Assembly: GCA_011109175.1 (NCBI GenBank)
Contig: RDEW01000002.1
Location: forward strand, 1,904,834 to 1,968,833
DNA: 64,000 bases
Origin: Dicyema japonicum
Lineage: Eukaryota > Dicyemida > Rhombozoa > Dicyemidae
Reading direction: 5' to 3'
How positions within the stretch are numbered: the stretch's first letter is position 1; every line of letters begins with the position of its first letter. Both the position numbers and the translations under genes were made by a program. The notes under the pieces were generated by a model, which did not search any database, was not told the origin of the DNA, and worked only from the letters and a program-made list of their open reading frames with translations. Positions 1-11,633 of the stretch are shown one piece after another.

Positions 1-400
1 ATCGTGGAATGTTCGGTTCCCTTTAGATTCTGAGGAAAGTTGCCCGGTCTATGTCTAATTAATTGAGTTTTCATATTTTTTTCAAGTTAAAACAAAAGGT
101 GTCCATTTTCGTGATTTACTACTCGCCTGGCATCCCCGGTTTTTTCTGATGTTTTTTTGTCGAATTTTGAAAATGATCCTGAGCGGTTTGCTAGGTTCTT
201 GATTTAAGGTTCAAAGCAAGACAATTATATAAGGAGTTGTGGGGTAATTTGAAGCCATGGGGAGTGTGTGTACATAATAAAAATTTATGTGTGTGTACAA
301 ATTTCTTGGAGTAGTAGAAACTGATAACGTTTCCTCAGCGTAAATTTATTATTTTTCTAAAACTCCAAGACCACCAAGAAAGTATTAACTTGCTAAATTA
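1..400. other. No gene seen
   Basis: AT-rich sequence with stops in all frames. I recognise no exon, RNA gene or transposon domain here. Confidence 0.4.
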
Positions 401-404
401 ATTG

Positions 405-660
405 ATCCCAGCCTCCAAAATCTCTCGAATTCTCTTCGAATGCTCCGCCAGTGAACCAAAAACGTTCCTGAAGTGTTTTTTATTTCTTCAGAGGAATTCT
501 ATCGGAGTGCACTTTTTTAATGTCGATCTGAATTCCTCCTCATGAACCAACCTCTCTCTGAATGGGTTTCCTAGCTCATTGAACATACGTAGGAAGCCCT
601 GGACATTTCTCACCGTCGCCTCCTCTGAAAAGAGACTGAGGATGGATGTGGAGTCTCATG
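405..660 (-). mobile_element. LINE-C 3' end fragment
   Basis: Read on the minus strand, this encodes a broken C-terminus including SLAEHSKRIREILEAG. The same reading, with matching nucleotides upstream, recurs on the plus strand at 15775-16000 (SLAEHSRRIHEILEAG). It is a 5'-truncated, decayed copy of the CR1/Jockey-like LINE called LINE-C here. Confidence 0.6.
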
Positions 661-1340
661 ATTTTCTATCTGAGAGAGTTTATACGTTCGACCCTTGTAG
701 AAGGGTCAATCATTCAATTAATTTCAAAAATTTAGAAAACTGTAAGAAATCAAAAAAACTAATGATGATAATATGAAATTTAAAAAATACTTTTTTTCTT
801 CGAGCCAATGTCTGAGCTACTAAGAGAGAAAAAGAGAGGGAACTCAGCTCACACCTAACCTCCAAGATCACCGAACTCAACTTTGACTTAGCGAATAGAA
901 CCGTCAGTCAAAGCGGGACAGAAAATCTGGATATCGTTCAGCAAAATATTTAAGTCAAATTTCCTTGTTAGCCAATAATATGTGGAACTTTCGTTATTAA
1001 TCTCCTTTCCTAGTCACTGACCTTGGAAGGAGTCGAATTTGTATTCTGAGGGATTATAACATATGTTAACATATTTTTGATGTTCCAGTAAGATTGGTTA
1101 AAAATAAGCATAATCCAAGTCTCCAATGCACAATAATTGTTATTCGGAATCAAAATGCTACCTTTACATGAGAAACACAACTATTCACTCACACTCTCTC
1201 AATTTTTACTTTTCTAGTGTGAAATCTCATAGATACATGCTTCCAAGGAAATTGATCAGATCCAAGAAGAAAAAATAATTGATTTATATCATAAAAAATT
1301 ATTAAAAAAATTAACGAGTAAATTAACTAATTAAGCGGAT
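661..1340. other. No gene seen
   Basis: AT-rich intergenic or heavily decayed sequence. No homology, RNA structure or terminal repeat was recognised. Confidence 0.4.
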
Positions 1341-1915
1341 TTTAATTCTACTTTCCAACACTGAGCTTTATGTTCAAGTCCCTTGTGAGAGTCGAAAAGA
1401 CCTATTCAAGAAGATTTGAAACAAAGACGGGCACTCCACAGGATACTCCCTTTTTCTCTACTTTTCACAATTTATTTGGAACCCGCTATGAGGGAACTTA
1501 GGCCGTGGTACCAAGGAGAGACAGAAGAAGTGATGTAGACCTAATTTCTGAAGACAAAGAGGTCATGGAACACCTATTAGAAAAAGCATCAGATGTACTA
1601 TGGAGGTAGTTTCTTACTGTGAAAAGAAAGAAAACAGAACTCAGAGATAAAAAGGATGAGCAACGTCCAAGAAGAGAAGTGGCGACAAGTAAAGAACTCG
1701 AATCACATATGGGAAATAGCTAAGATATCTAAAGTTAGATAACTCTAGCCAATGCTGAGTTATATAAACTGAAGAATCTATGGCTCAAACCAAGAGTATA
1801 GAACACAAAAATGAGAAACCAATTATAAGACTCATTCATAAAACCCGTACTTTTAATAACGATGGAATTTGGACGACCTCATCAGCGGATAGAGAAAGAT
1901 TGAGTTGGAGGTCAT
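1341..1915 (+). mobile_element. LINE-A reverse transcriptase fragment
   Basis: Decayed reading frames include a Gly-Thr-Pro-Gln block followed by DVDLISEDKE and a FLTVKRKKTEL-like block. These parallel the palm-domain segments of LINE-A at 5780-6010 and 45760-46030. Stops and frame changes are frequent. The copy ends where the satellite array begins. Confidence 0.6.
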
Positions 1916-1924
1916 TATGAAAGA

Positions 1925-3697
1925 TTGAAAATATTTTTTTAGAAATTAATGATAAAATGAATTTTAAACAAAAGCAATAAATCATTGATTTATATAATTA
2001 AATTTAATATAGAAATTGCCGAATTGGCTGAAGAGTCAGTTGGCAGTAATCGTTGAAAGAATGATCACCCACAAAAGGAAAAGGGAAATCATGATCCCAT
2101 AAAAGGAAAAAGGGATATTTTTATATTTTTATTAATGAAAAAAAATTTTTTAAGAAATTAATGATAAAATAAATTTTAAACAAAACCAATAAATCATTGA
2201 TTTATATAATTAAATTTAATATAGAAATTGCCGAATTGGCTGAAGAGTCAGTTGGCGAAACTTTGAAAGAATGATCACCCACAAAAGGAAAAGGGAAATC
2301 ATGATCCCATAAAAGGAAAAAGGGATATTTTTTATATTTTTATTAATGAGAAAATATTTTTTAAGAAATTAATGATAAAAAAATTTTAAACAAAAGCAAT
2401 AAATCATTGATTTATATAATTAAATTTAATATAGAAATTGCCGAATTGGCTGAAGAGTCAGTTGCGGAAACTTGAAAGAATGATCACCCACAAAAGGAAA
2501 AGGGAAAATCATGATCCCATAAAAGGAAAAAGGGATATTTTTATATTTTTATTAATGAGAAAATATTTTTTAAGAAATTAATGATAAAATAAATTTTAAA
2601 CAAAAGCAATAAATCATTGATTTATATAATTAAATTTAATATAGAAATTGCCGAATTGGCTGAAGAGTCAGTTGGCGGAAACTTTGAAAGAATGATCACC
2701 CACAAAAGGAAAAGGGAAAATCATGATCCCATAAAAGGAAAAAGGGATATTTTTTATATTTTTATTAATGAGAAAATATTTTTTAAGAAATTAATGATAA
2801 AATAATTTTAAACAAAACCAATAAATCATTGATTTATATAATTAAATTTAATATAGAAATTGCCAAATTGGCTGAAGAGTCAGTTGGCGGAAACCTTGAA
2901 AGAATGATCACCCACAAAAGGAAAAGGGAAAATCATGATCCCATAAAAGGAAAAAGGGATATTTTTTATTTTTTATTAATGAGAAAATATTTTTTAAAAA
3001 ATTAATGATAAAATGCATTTTTAAAGAAAGACAATAAATTTATTGATTTAAATAATTATAATATAGAAATTGCCCGAATTGGCTGAAGAGTCAGTTGGCG
3101 GAAACTTTGAAAGAATGATCACCCACAAAAGGAAAAGGGAAAATCATGATCCCATAAAAGGAAAAAGGGATATTTTTATTTTTATTAATGAGAAAATATT
3201 TTTTAAGAAATTAATAAAATGCATTTTAAAGAAAGACAATAAATCATTGATTTAAATAATTAAATTTAATATAGAAATTGCCGAATTGGCTGAAGAGTCA
3301 GTTGGCAGTAATGTTGAAAGAATGATCACCCACAAAAGGAAAAGGGAAAATCATGATCCCATAAAAGGAAAAAGGGATATTTTTTATTTTTATAATGAGA
3401 AAATATTTTTATAAATTAATGATAAAATGCATTTTAAAGAAAGACAATAAATCATTGATTTAAATAATTAAATTTAATATAGAAATTGCCGAATTGGCTG
3501 AAGAGTCAGTTGGCGGAAACTTTGAAAGAATGATCACCCACAAAAGGAAAAGGGAAAATCATGATCCCATAAAAGGAAAAGGGATATTTTTTATTTTTTA
3601 TTAATGAGAAAATATTTTTTATAAATTAATGATAAAATGCATTTTAAAGAAAGACAATAAATCTTTGATTTAAATAATAAAATTTAATATAGAAATT
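1925..3697. repeat. Tandem satellite array, about 211-bp unit, left block
   Basis: At least eight head-to-tail copies of a unit of roughly 205-213 bp. Each contains the landmark GAATTGGCTGAAGAGTCAG (near 2020, 2230, 2440, 2650, 2862, 3073, 3281 and 3488), a block with GATCACCCACAAAAGG, a block with GATCCCATAAAAGG, and an AT-rich spacer. Units differ by point changes and 1-3 base length changes. Some units happen to leave a 60-codon frame open, but other copies break it, so it is not a gene. The array is interrupted at 3698 by LINE-A and resumes at 6716. Confidence 0.95.
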
Positions 3698-6600
3698 TGT
3701 TGAGGTGGTGACGTCCCTCTACTTGCACTATGTCTTCTTCGTATTGCTTACCAGTTTCTCCCCTCACTCTTGGATCCCTCAACTGCCGAGGCCTCAATCA
3801 GTGCTACAAGAAACAACAATTGGCGCGTGATCTGAGTAAATACAACATCTCTGTCTGTTGTTTGCAAGAGACGAAAATAACCGAACAATCTGCTGAACTG
3901 TTTCAGAATTTTTACCTTTTTACCCTCACACCAGACTGCAGGCACTATGGGCTCGGATTTGCTGTTCATCGGCACTTGTTTCACTGTGTCTCAAGAGTAT
4001 GGGCAGTATCTGACCGTGTCGCGGTGTTACAAATCAAATGCGGAAACAAACTCAACTCAGTGATCTCCATCATAAATGTATATGCCCCAACCGGAGCACG
4101 TGTATCAACGAATATCGAAGAACTGGATACGTTTTACTCTACTCTCACAAGTGTGTACAACTCACTTTCATCCTCTTACTTTCTTTTTATCGCCGGGGAC
4201 TGGAACGCCAGGGCCGGAAAAGCAAGACCTGGTGAAACGTGTATTGGATCCCACGGTAGAAACCGCCGTAACATCCCCGGAGAGGCATTAATACAATTTT
4301 GCACGGCATTCAACCTACTCATATGCAACACTTGTTTCAAGCACCCGGCAAGACACAGGACCACGTGGGTTGGTACCAGAAAAGGCAAATCTGGAAACAC
4401 AGTCAATATATACAATCAGATCGACTATATTATCTGCAAGCAACATCAGAAGGCCCTCCTACAGGACTCGAGATCTTACGGTGGACTTGAAACAAGTAGC
4501 GATCATAAACTTGTGGTCGCCCGGCTAGTACTTAAAAGAATCCATGGAATACACGGGAAACACAAAGGCCTTACCTCAGTACGTTTCGACACTGAGAGGT
4601 TACGCTACGAAGAATCCACCAAATGTCGTTATAGTGCAGTTCTGAGAGATAGCATCAACAGTATTAACCAAAATCAGCCGACAAACAGCTTATGGGATGA
4701 AATAGTGGTTGCTATCCAAAACACAGCCTTTAGTGTGCTTGGTCACATCACCAAATCTCGTCACAAACAATGTAATCCGGATATCGGACAACTCTCTGTA
4801 ACACAGAAAGAGCTCAGACTCCGGATGGAAAACACAAACGCTCCGGAAGATATCAAAGTACTGCGCACCCAGAGAGGGAGAGTCTTAACGAAGATCAAAC
4901 AAATACAAAGATTCCTTGCCAAAAATGAAGCTGAGGAGAAAATCTCAGACATATTAAAGTACAAGAACGGACCAAGAATGTTCAAAGCAATCCGGCTTCT
5001 TAGCAGAGAAAACTGTCCAATTTCGTTAACTGTCCATGACAACCTTGGTCACGACGTTATCGGGACCATTAACAAAGCAAACGTTCTGGCATCCCATTTT
5101 GACCTTATGTTCAACAAACAGGACGCGGCTGACCAAGCAATGAAATCTCGGAAGTCTTACAAGTACACTCTAACTAGCCCTATTACCATATCCGAAACTC
5201 AACAAGCTATTAAAAAATTAAATACCGGAAGATCTGCCGGACCAGACTTCATTACTGCAGAACTTTTACAATACGGCCCGGAGGAGCTAATTGAAATGAT
5301 TACTAACATTTTCAACCGGTCTCTCGAGGGTGCAGATGAACTGGAACTGGGAAAAGGGTGGCTAATTCCACTACAAAAACCGGGAAAAAGTAAAGGCCCC
5401 CCTCACAACTTCAGACCTATTATACTCCTAACCTCCATACGAAAAACATTATCCCTCATTGCTTTAAACCGAATAAAGGAGAGGGTGAACATATTTCTTT
5501 CGGACGGCCAAAGTGGATTCCGGACGGGCAGGTCCACGGCTGACGTGGTATGGGGGCACAGGTGGTATTGTGCCCTGTGCCAAAAATACAAAAAATCTAT
5601 TTGAGATACTTGGTATCGACATGTCCCGTGCGTTCGACTCGGTGGACCGTGGAAAACTTATGGAAGTGTTGGAGAGTTTTCTACTGCCTGACGATGTCAA
5701 AATAATACACTTACTCATGCGGAACACTCAACTTGCCGTCAAAATTGGTGACTCTACCTCTAACTTTTTTTCGACCTCACGTGGAGTTCCACAGGGGGAC
5801 TCACTATCCCCGGTCCTCTTTATTGTCTACCTTGAGGCCGCACTAAGAGAGTTCAGACCCCTGGTTGGCAACAATTATAACGAGATAATCTACGCGGACG
5901 ACCTGGACTTTGTTTCTGAGGATATTCAAGTACTTCAACACATGCTTAACGTTCTTCCACACGTATTCTCGAAATGGTTCTTAACCGTTAACACCGATAA
6001 AACAGAGTTCACAACACTTACACGCAATGATCGAAGATCGGACGAGTCTTGGAGAAAGCAAAAGAAGGTGGGTTCGCTTCTCGGGGACTCAGAAGATGTT
6101 TCTCGGAGGAAAATCCTCGCAATGTGTGCACTAAAGAAAGTATCGAATATGTGGGGTCATAAGAAGAGGATGGGATTAAACACCAAACTCAGAATATATA
6201 AGGCTTTTGTCATCCCCGTCCTGACCTACAATTCAGGCACTTGGGGAATCTCTAAACAAGAGATGGACCGTCTTGACGCTTTCCACAGGACACAATTGAA
6301 ATCAGTAATCAAGATCAAGTGGCCTAAGAAGATCTCAAACAATGACCTCTACTCGAAGTGCAAATCTGGTATACTATCCGAGGAGATCTTCAGATCAAGA
6401 TGGAGTCTCTTTGGACATATCTTACGTCTAAATGCTCAAGTACCCGCGAATATCGCCATGGAAAACTACTTAATGCATACGGGAGCCGGTTTCCGTGGAA
6501 GACCAAGAGTCACACTCCCAACTATTTTGAATGGAGACCTGTCGGCTGTGGGACTGAAGCTCACTTCCGCAGACGACCTAGATACCTTAAGGGAACTGGC

Positions 6601-6715
6601 ACGAAGTAGAGGGTCCTGGAAAAGGCTGATAGAGAGGATGGCTAGAAATACGGCACAAGGGAGGCTTGATTAATTTTATGACTTCTCGGGAGTGCTTTAA
6701 ATAAAATAATAAATA
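3698..6715 (+). mobile_element. LINE-A, near-complete non-LTR retrotransposon inserted in the satellite
   Basis: A short leader of about 32 bases precedes the ORF, which runs to 6673 and is followed by a short 3' UTR ending in an AATAAA-like, TAA-rich tail. The element is bounded by a 9-bp duplication, ATAGAAATT, at 3689-3697 and 6716-6724, inside a satellite unit. Order is apurinic-type endonuclease, linker, reverse transcriptase, C-terminal region; no RNase H was seen. Low decay compared with every other LINE copy in the window suggests it is the youngest insertion here. Confidence 0.92.
3730..6673 (+). CDS. LINE-A endonuclease-reverse transcriptase, one frameshift
   Basis: Encodes the polyprotein that nicks target DNA and copies the element RNA. 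The N-terminal endonuclease shows LNCRGLN, LQETKI, INVYAPT, IAGDWNAR and a late SSDHKLV box, the usual Mg-dependent APE-type motifs. The reverse transcriptase follows, with GRSAGPD, FRPI, SGFRTGRS, DMSRAFDSVDR, GVPQGDSLSPVLF and the catalytic YADD (codons near 5890). The C-terminal part has SLFGHILR and FRGRPR, shared with all other LINE-A copies. The frame moves from that of 3730 to the next within the A6 run at 5590-5595. A related element on the minus strand (57.3-59.5 kb) has matching residue spacing if one A is removed. The break may be a real mutation or a sequencing run-length error; nothing else interrupts about 970 codons. Confidence 0.9.
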
Positions 6716-7735
6716 ATAGAAATTGCCGAATTGGCTGAAGAGTCAGTTGGCGGAAACATTGAAAGAATGATCACCCACAAAAAGGAAAAGGGAAAATCAT
6801 GATCCCATAAAAGGAAAAAGGGATATTTTTTATTAATGAGAAAATATTTTTTATAAATTAATGATAAAATGCATTTTAAAGAAAGACAATAAATCATTGA
6901 TTTATATAATTAAATTTAATATAGAAATTGCCGAATTGGCTGAAGAGTCAGTTGGCGGAAACTTTGAAAGAATGATCACCCACAAAAGGAAAAGGGAAAA
7001 TCATGATCCCATATAAAAGGAAAAAGGGATATTTTTTATTTTTATTAATGAGAAAATATTTTTTATAAATTAATGATAAAATGCATTTTAAAGAAAGACA
7101 ATAAATCATTGATTTATATAATTAAATTTAATATAGAAATTGCCGAATTGGCTGAAGAGTCAGTTGCGGAAACTTTGAAAGAATGATCACCCACCAAAAG
7201 GAAAAGGGAAAATCATGATCCCATAAAAGGAAAAAGGGATATTTTTTATTTTTTATTAATGAGAAAATATTTTTTATAAATTAATGATAAAATGCATTTT
7301 AAAGAAAGAAAATAAATCATTGATTTATATAATTAAATTTAATATAGAAATTGCCGAATTGGCTGAAGAGTCAGTTGGCAGTAATGTTGAAAGAATGATC
7401 ACCCACAAAAAGGAATAGGGAAAATCATGATCCCATAAAAGGAAAAGGGATATTTTTTATATTTTTATTAATGAGAAAATATTTTTTATAAATTAATGAT
7501 AAAATAAATTTTAAACAAAACCAATAAATCATTGATTTATATAATTAAATTTAATATAGAACGTGCTCAATTGGCTGAAGAGTCTGTTGGCGGTCATCAT
7601 GAAAGTTTGAAATCCCAAAAAAGGAAAAGGGAAAATCATGATCCCATAAAAGGAAAAAGGGAATTTTTTATATTTTTATTAATGAGAAAATTTATTTTTA
7701 GAAATTAATTTTTTTAAGCAAATTAAAAACAATTA
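6716..7735. repeat. Tandem satellite array, right block
   Basis: Five further copies of the same unit (landmarks near 6724, 6930, 7142, 7350 and 7561). The last is the most diverged. Together with the left block it forms one array split by LINE-A. Confidence 0.93.
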
Positions 7736-7910
7736 TTTAACAAAAAACAAATGTTAGTTGAGGAATCCGGCTGCGTTGATGAGAACGAGTTCCCTCGGAG
7801 TATAGCCATTCCAATCTCTTGTCTCAGCTATAACCATTATCGTTGTTTTCTTTTTTTGGCAAGCATTCCTCTTAGTTCGCGTAAAAACTCAGCTGTCATT
7901 GGACCTCATT
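7736..7910. other. Unrelated insertion between satellite units
   Basis: About 170 bp without satellite similarity. The minus strand has a short open run (ETRDWNGYTPREL) that may be LINE debris, but I cannot place it. Confidence 0.35.
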
Positions 7911-8415
7911 AGTCAGAAATTAATAATAAATTATATTTTAAAACAAAACCAATTAATCATTGATTTATATAATTAATTTTAATATAGAAAGTAGCCTAAT
8001 TGGCTTAAGAGTTAGTTGGCGGTGATTGTGAAAGATTGATATCCCAAAAAAGGAAAAGGGAAAATCATGATCCCATAAAAGGAAAAAGGGATATTTTTTT
8101 ATATTTTTATTATTATTATTATTATAAGCAACTACATAGAATCATATAAACTATAATTCTATTCGTGCCGCGTCCGAACAATCCTCATAATTAGCCTTTC
8201 CCATCCCTCCTGTCCGATGCCAAGTTCCGCAGACTACTAAGGTCTTCACCGTCCTTTAGTTGTCTGGTTACTGATCTAAGGTCACCATTAAGGACTTCCC
8301 GATATTTTTATTAATGAGAATATATTTTTCAGAAATTAATGATAAAATAAATTTTAAACAAAACCAATAAATCATTGATTTAGATAATTAAATTTAATAA
8401 AAAAAATTGCCCAAT
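7911..8415. repeat. Degenerate satellite unit split by a LINE-A end
   Basis: A diverged unit (landmark CTAATTGGCTTAAGAG near 7993) runs to about 8105. It resumes at about 8291 with the same ATATTTTTATTAATGAG spacer and the start of a further unit (GCCCAATTGAC, 8409). The two parts flank a LINE-A fragment. Confidence 0.7.
8106..8295 (-). mobile_element. 5'-truncated LINE-A 3' end
   Basis: On the minus strand this reads like the LINE-A C-terminus (LNGDLRSV...DLSSLRNLASDRRDG), matching LNGDLSAVG...DLDTLRELARSRGSW near 6525-6620. Its 3' end carries a (TAA)n tail, seen as TTATTATTATTATTA on the plus strand at 8107-8125. ATATTTTTATTA lies on both sides, consistent with a target duplication within the satellite spacer. 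Confidence 0.7.
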
Positions 8416-8639
8416 TGACGATCTTATTCAGAGCCTTGTGCCTGCAGATCTGCCAGCGCGCCATAGCTGTCTATTATGTCACATGTGCCAAACGATACCT
8501 ATTGGCTGCCTGTTACATTAACCTTAAACCAAGATTTACTTCAATTAATTTTATAAATGATTTATTAACTACAAAAAATTAAATTTAAGTAACTTTTTTA
8601 AGTCTGCTCATTAATACACTCGATATTTCTCCTTTCGAA

Positions 8640-9330
8640 TTTTTTATCTATCAAATTAAGCTATTTAAAACTACCTCAAACGCGATTATTCGATAAAATA
8701 TTAATTATTTCTGCAACTGGATAATACTGAGATTCAAACTTATCCAGTCGCAATGAGGGATTTGTTCCAAAGTTTTTTTAGCCCGAACCTATTTATTAAT
8801 GTTTTTAATTCATACTTTATCTCCCATGTTGGAAGTATATTTAGGCGAAACAAAGATCTTAAGTTTTGACACACTTCTTTACCTGACTTATTATAGAGTG
8901 GTCGTGCAAATGCAAATTTATAAAATAAAAAAAACTAACCTACTATAAATGTCAATGACCGTTAAAATCCATTTAAAATTTTCGTTTAATGTTGAAAATT
9001 TTTTCAGATCTATCATGTCTATTTGAAAAACGTTCATTTGGACAAGAAGCGAACACATGGTGATTTATATCTCCAATCTACAATTAAAAAAAATCACGAA
9101 ACTTTTAAAGGACGCGAAAATTTGCAGACTTCACAATTTCGAATGACTTTTCTGATAATCTCATTCTTTACAGTGATCTTTGTCGACATTCATACTCAAT
9201 TTTATTGACTCCTCCGTGTGAAAAACACGTGCAACGATTTCGCAACATGCTCCATTTCGGTTTCATTATCCAGGATATGACTAACTTGGAATCAGTTAAT
9301 TTAAGATACAGTCCTAAAATTATTGCAAAT
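8640..9330 (-). mobile_element. Gypsy-type integrase fossil
   Basis: Minus-strand frames read NEIIRKVIRNCEVCKF (the end of a zinc-binding H2C2-like region), then KWILTVIDIYSR and FAFARPLYNKSGKEVCQNL, typical of the DDE integrase core found in Ty3/gypsy elements and the related KRBA2/Ginger transposases. Several frame changes and stops make it non-functional. No protease or reverse transcriptase lies next to it, so a DNA transposon with an integrase-like transposase is as likely as an LTR element. Confidence 0.65.
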
Positions 9331-9437
9331 TTACAATACCTGTCATTGATAATGGAAAAAATTCTTTATCTTCTTTATAAGACTATATTTTCGGTGCCTC
9401 GGAAGATTTTCGGGAAATTTATCACGCAAAGCATCTT

Positions 9438-10060
9438 TTAAAGTTTGATATTCATGCAATCTTTCACAAAACCCTTGTAAGAAGCCATTGCAACAAAATA
9501 ATCTTCCATGCTATAAATGTGACACATTAGGATGCCACATCGGTGAGGTATGCATAGTTTCATGCCACTTCTAACGCATTCATTATCCAGAAAGGTACCC
9601 AGAGCTCCATTTTGGATAGCGTTTAGCCAAACTCCGCTCTCAGGGGAAGCCCCCGAAAGCAAACAAGCGCGTCGGTGCTGATTGGCTGATTTCAGTAGGA
9701 GTCCAAATGATTTCCAGCACGATAAATTTTCCAGGTTTCGCTGGCAGTCTTGTGAAAGAGGCAAAGCAAGTTGGTGGCATTCCAGGCTTCTCATACGTGG
9801 ATTATGTCTTGTTAATTGAGAATTCTGGTAAGGATTGTAGAATCCTCATGACCGTTTCTGGGGGACCTCCTAAGACAGCGTCATCGAGGTACCAGATGTT
9901 GAGTGGGCATCGAAAGAGCTTCATAGTCCTCTCAATTCCGAGGAAGAACAGCAGTAGTCCGATGGGTCGCCCTGTTGAACACCTGAGGACGATGGAACCA
10001 TGTGATCCCCGTGCAATAGAGATGTAGGCTTTCCGTATGAATAATTGACAGTTCAAATAT
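9438..10060 (-). mobile_element. LINE-B reverse transcriptase and C-terminal fragment
   Basis: Minus-strand reading gives a palm segment with GRPIGLLLFFLGIER and a YLDD catalytic box (PLNIWYLDDAVLGGPPE), then a downstream segment with SGVWLNAIQNGALGTFLD and CIPHRCG. These are hallmarks of the LINE family also seen at 40.2-41.1 kb (-) and 46.7-47.7 kb (+). The two parts are in different frames, so the copy is broken. Confidence 0.75.
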
Positions 10061-10194
10061 GTATGGACATCTTTCTTTGCAGGCCTCTAGAATGCAGTCT
10101 CTTCTTAAACTGTTAAAGAGCGCGTACCCAAGCTAGAGAAAATCTTTTCAAGAATGTCAGCCCGGGCTAATTGTTATGATCAGACTAATTAATT

Positions 10195-10320
10195 ATCGAT
10201 TTACATATACAATTAACACGACAGATGTGACCAAAACTCTGATCTCCATATAAAGGAAGAGGCATCAGGGTCCCATAAAAGGAATGGGTTTTTTTATTAA
10301 TTAAAAATTATTATTTTAGA
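10195..10320. repeat. Dispersed satellite-related copy
   Basis: AATTAACACG...CTGATCTCCATATAAAGG...GGTCCCATAAAAGGAA followed by a T-rich ATTAAT stretch keeps the block order of the 211-bp unit. A similar diverged copy lies at 29835-30000 and a shorter one near 26418-26470. The satellite sequence therefore also exists as single dispersed copies. Confidence 0.5.
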
Positions 10321-10479
10321 AAAAATAAGGAGTTTAAGAAAGATTTCGATTTCAACTCTTAAATTTGGATGGCTATTGTATTACTCTACCAGCGACTATC
10401 TGCTGTAGAGTGTGCCTCTGTTGTGCGGAGATTCTCGCTATCGGAGACTATGCCCCACAGACTTAACTAAATTTATTGA

Positions 10480-10800
10480 AAAAAAATTTATTGTTTCTTA
10501 TGCCATACACTCATACTGGATCATCAGTCACTCCCGAATCATCCTCTCCGTCAGCTTCGACCATGATCTTCTATTGCGCACTATTTCTTTTAGGTAGTCC
10601 TGGTCGTCCGCCATTTCCATTATAATATCAGATGATGTCCACACTCTTGTAACGTATGAATCAGGTCCTGATGGACTGCAAATCCGAAACCATAATGTCG
10701 GCAGGCCGACGTGAGGATAAAAAGGTGGAATTTTCCAAACAGTTCTGTACATTGTAGGGTCGTTTTTGTCTCTTGTAGACAGAGACGTCATATTTGGTTA
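10480..10800 (-). mobile_element. LINE-A 3' end fragment
   Basis: The minus strand encodes a diverged LINE-A C-terminus ending DDQDYLKEIVRNRRSWSKLTERMIRE, parallel to DDLDTLRELARSRGSWKRLIERMA of the full copy. Upstream parts of the element are missing. Confidence 0.7.
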
Positions 10801-11092
10801 GATCGCATACCTGTTAGTGTTTCTTATAAAATTGTTTAAGTCCTCTGCAATTGAAAGATCCCAGAGTGAACGGAAATGTCGGTAAGGAATACAAATAAGA
10901 CATAGTGCATAACCAGTATATATTCACATGAATGTTTTATATTCCCATGTTTCTGACTGTATATTGGAGTCACATTAAAATATATAATTAATGTATTGAT
11001 TTTATAATTGATTATTAAGTGAGAAAGTTATACGCAAGTAATGACACAAATAATATTATTTAGGCCTCATTTGGCTTATTATTGACGCATTA
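10801..11092. other. No gene seen
   Basis: AT-rich stretch without recognisable coding or repeat signal. Confidence 0.35.
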
Positions 11093-11279
11093 ATGTAGTC
11101 TTGAATTGCATTTTAGGGCTAAAATACTGAGAAAGACAAAACCAGTAAAAACTAAAAAATCTGTACCTTTAAATTCATTTCAGAAAAAGGTTTCAATTTC
11201 CAGAAAAGCAACTAAAGTCAAATCGACTAGAACGAGAAAGACCAAGCGAACACAAAACCAAAGAAATGACCTCATTTAG
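11093..11279 (+). CDS. Candidate small basic protein with start codon split by a 22-nt intron
   Basis: If 11095-11116 (GTAGTC...TTTTAG, 22 nt) is removed, AT at 11093-11094 joins G at 11117 to make a start codon. It is followed by 53 more codons to TAG at 11277. The product of 54 residues is very rich in Lys, Arg, Thr and Ser (for example KILRKTKPVKTKKS and KSTRTRKTKRTQ), as expected for a nucleic-acid-binding or protamine-like peptide, but I do not recognise a family. The open frame reaches back only to the acceptor site, and the intron size matches the proven introns in the window. It could instead be the last exon of a longer gene, or chance. No Kozak or polyadenylation evidence decides this. 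Confidence 0.3.
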
Positions 11280-11349
11280 TGATGCATTAATACTTAATTT
11301 ACTAACTTAATACTTCGACTAATTCACTCACAAAATTAATTTTGAATTA

Positions 11350-11633
11350 AATCTCCGAGTTTTATTTTTTTGAAAGCATGCCACGGAGGATGTGACTCCA
11401 AAGCGACGAGAAAACCATCTCCGTTAACTGAAGTCTGGGTTGAGGCGCGATTGCATTCCCAATTCACAGATGATTCCTTACAATTTTTCCCATCTTTGGC
11501 ACCTGTCCCTGATTATTTTGAACCCAACATATTTAGAATATATTAACACTTAATTCTAAGCTTTGTTTACCAAGAGGACTGCAGTACTTACCATATCGAT
11601 TGCAACATGTAAATAAGTCAGAAATTGTGTATA
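11350..11633. other. Unassigned; one 55-codon open stretch
   Basis: A plus-strand frame from about 11360 to TAA near 11545 reads GGCDSKATRKPSPLTEVW and later FFPSLAPVPDYFEPN without a stop. No in-frame ATG precedes it. It might be an exon reached by an upstream micro-intron, but no homology supports that. Confidence 0.25.

Noticed and set aside
2617-3255. Repeated 61-62 codon open frames (ELAEESVGGNFERM...)
   Set aside because: They are the satellite unit read in one frame. Other units of the same array break it by indels, so there is no coding constraint.
5464-5727. Minus-strand open frames opposite LINE-A, and many similar antisense frames at 3748-5727
   Set aside because: Shadows of the real plus-strand endonuclease-reverse transcriptase, without motifs of their own.
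1925-7735. CRISPR-like regular repeat array
   Set aside because: The whole 211-bp unit is repeated, with no unique spacers, in a eukaryotic genome.
8640-9330. Endogenous retrovirus
   Set aside because: Only integrase-like sequence is present, with no gag, protease, reverse transcriptase, envelope or LTR nearby.
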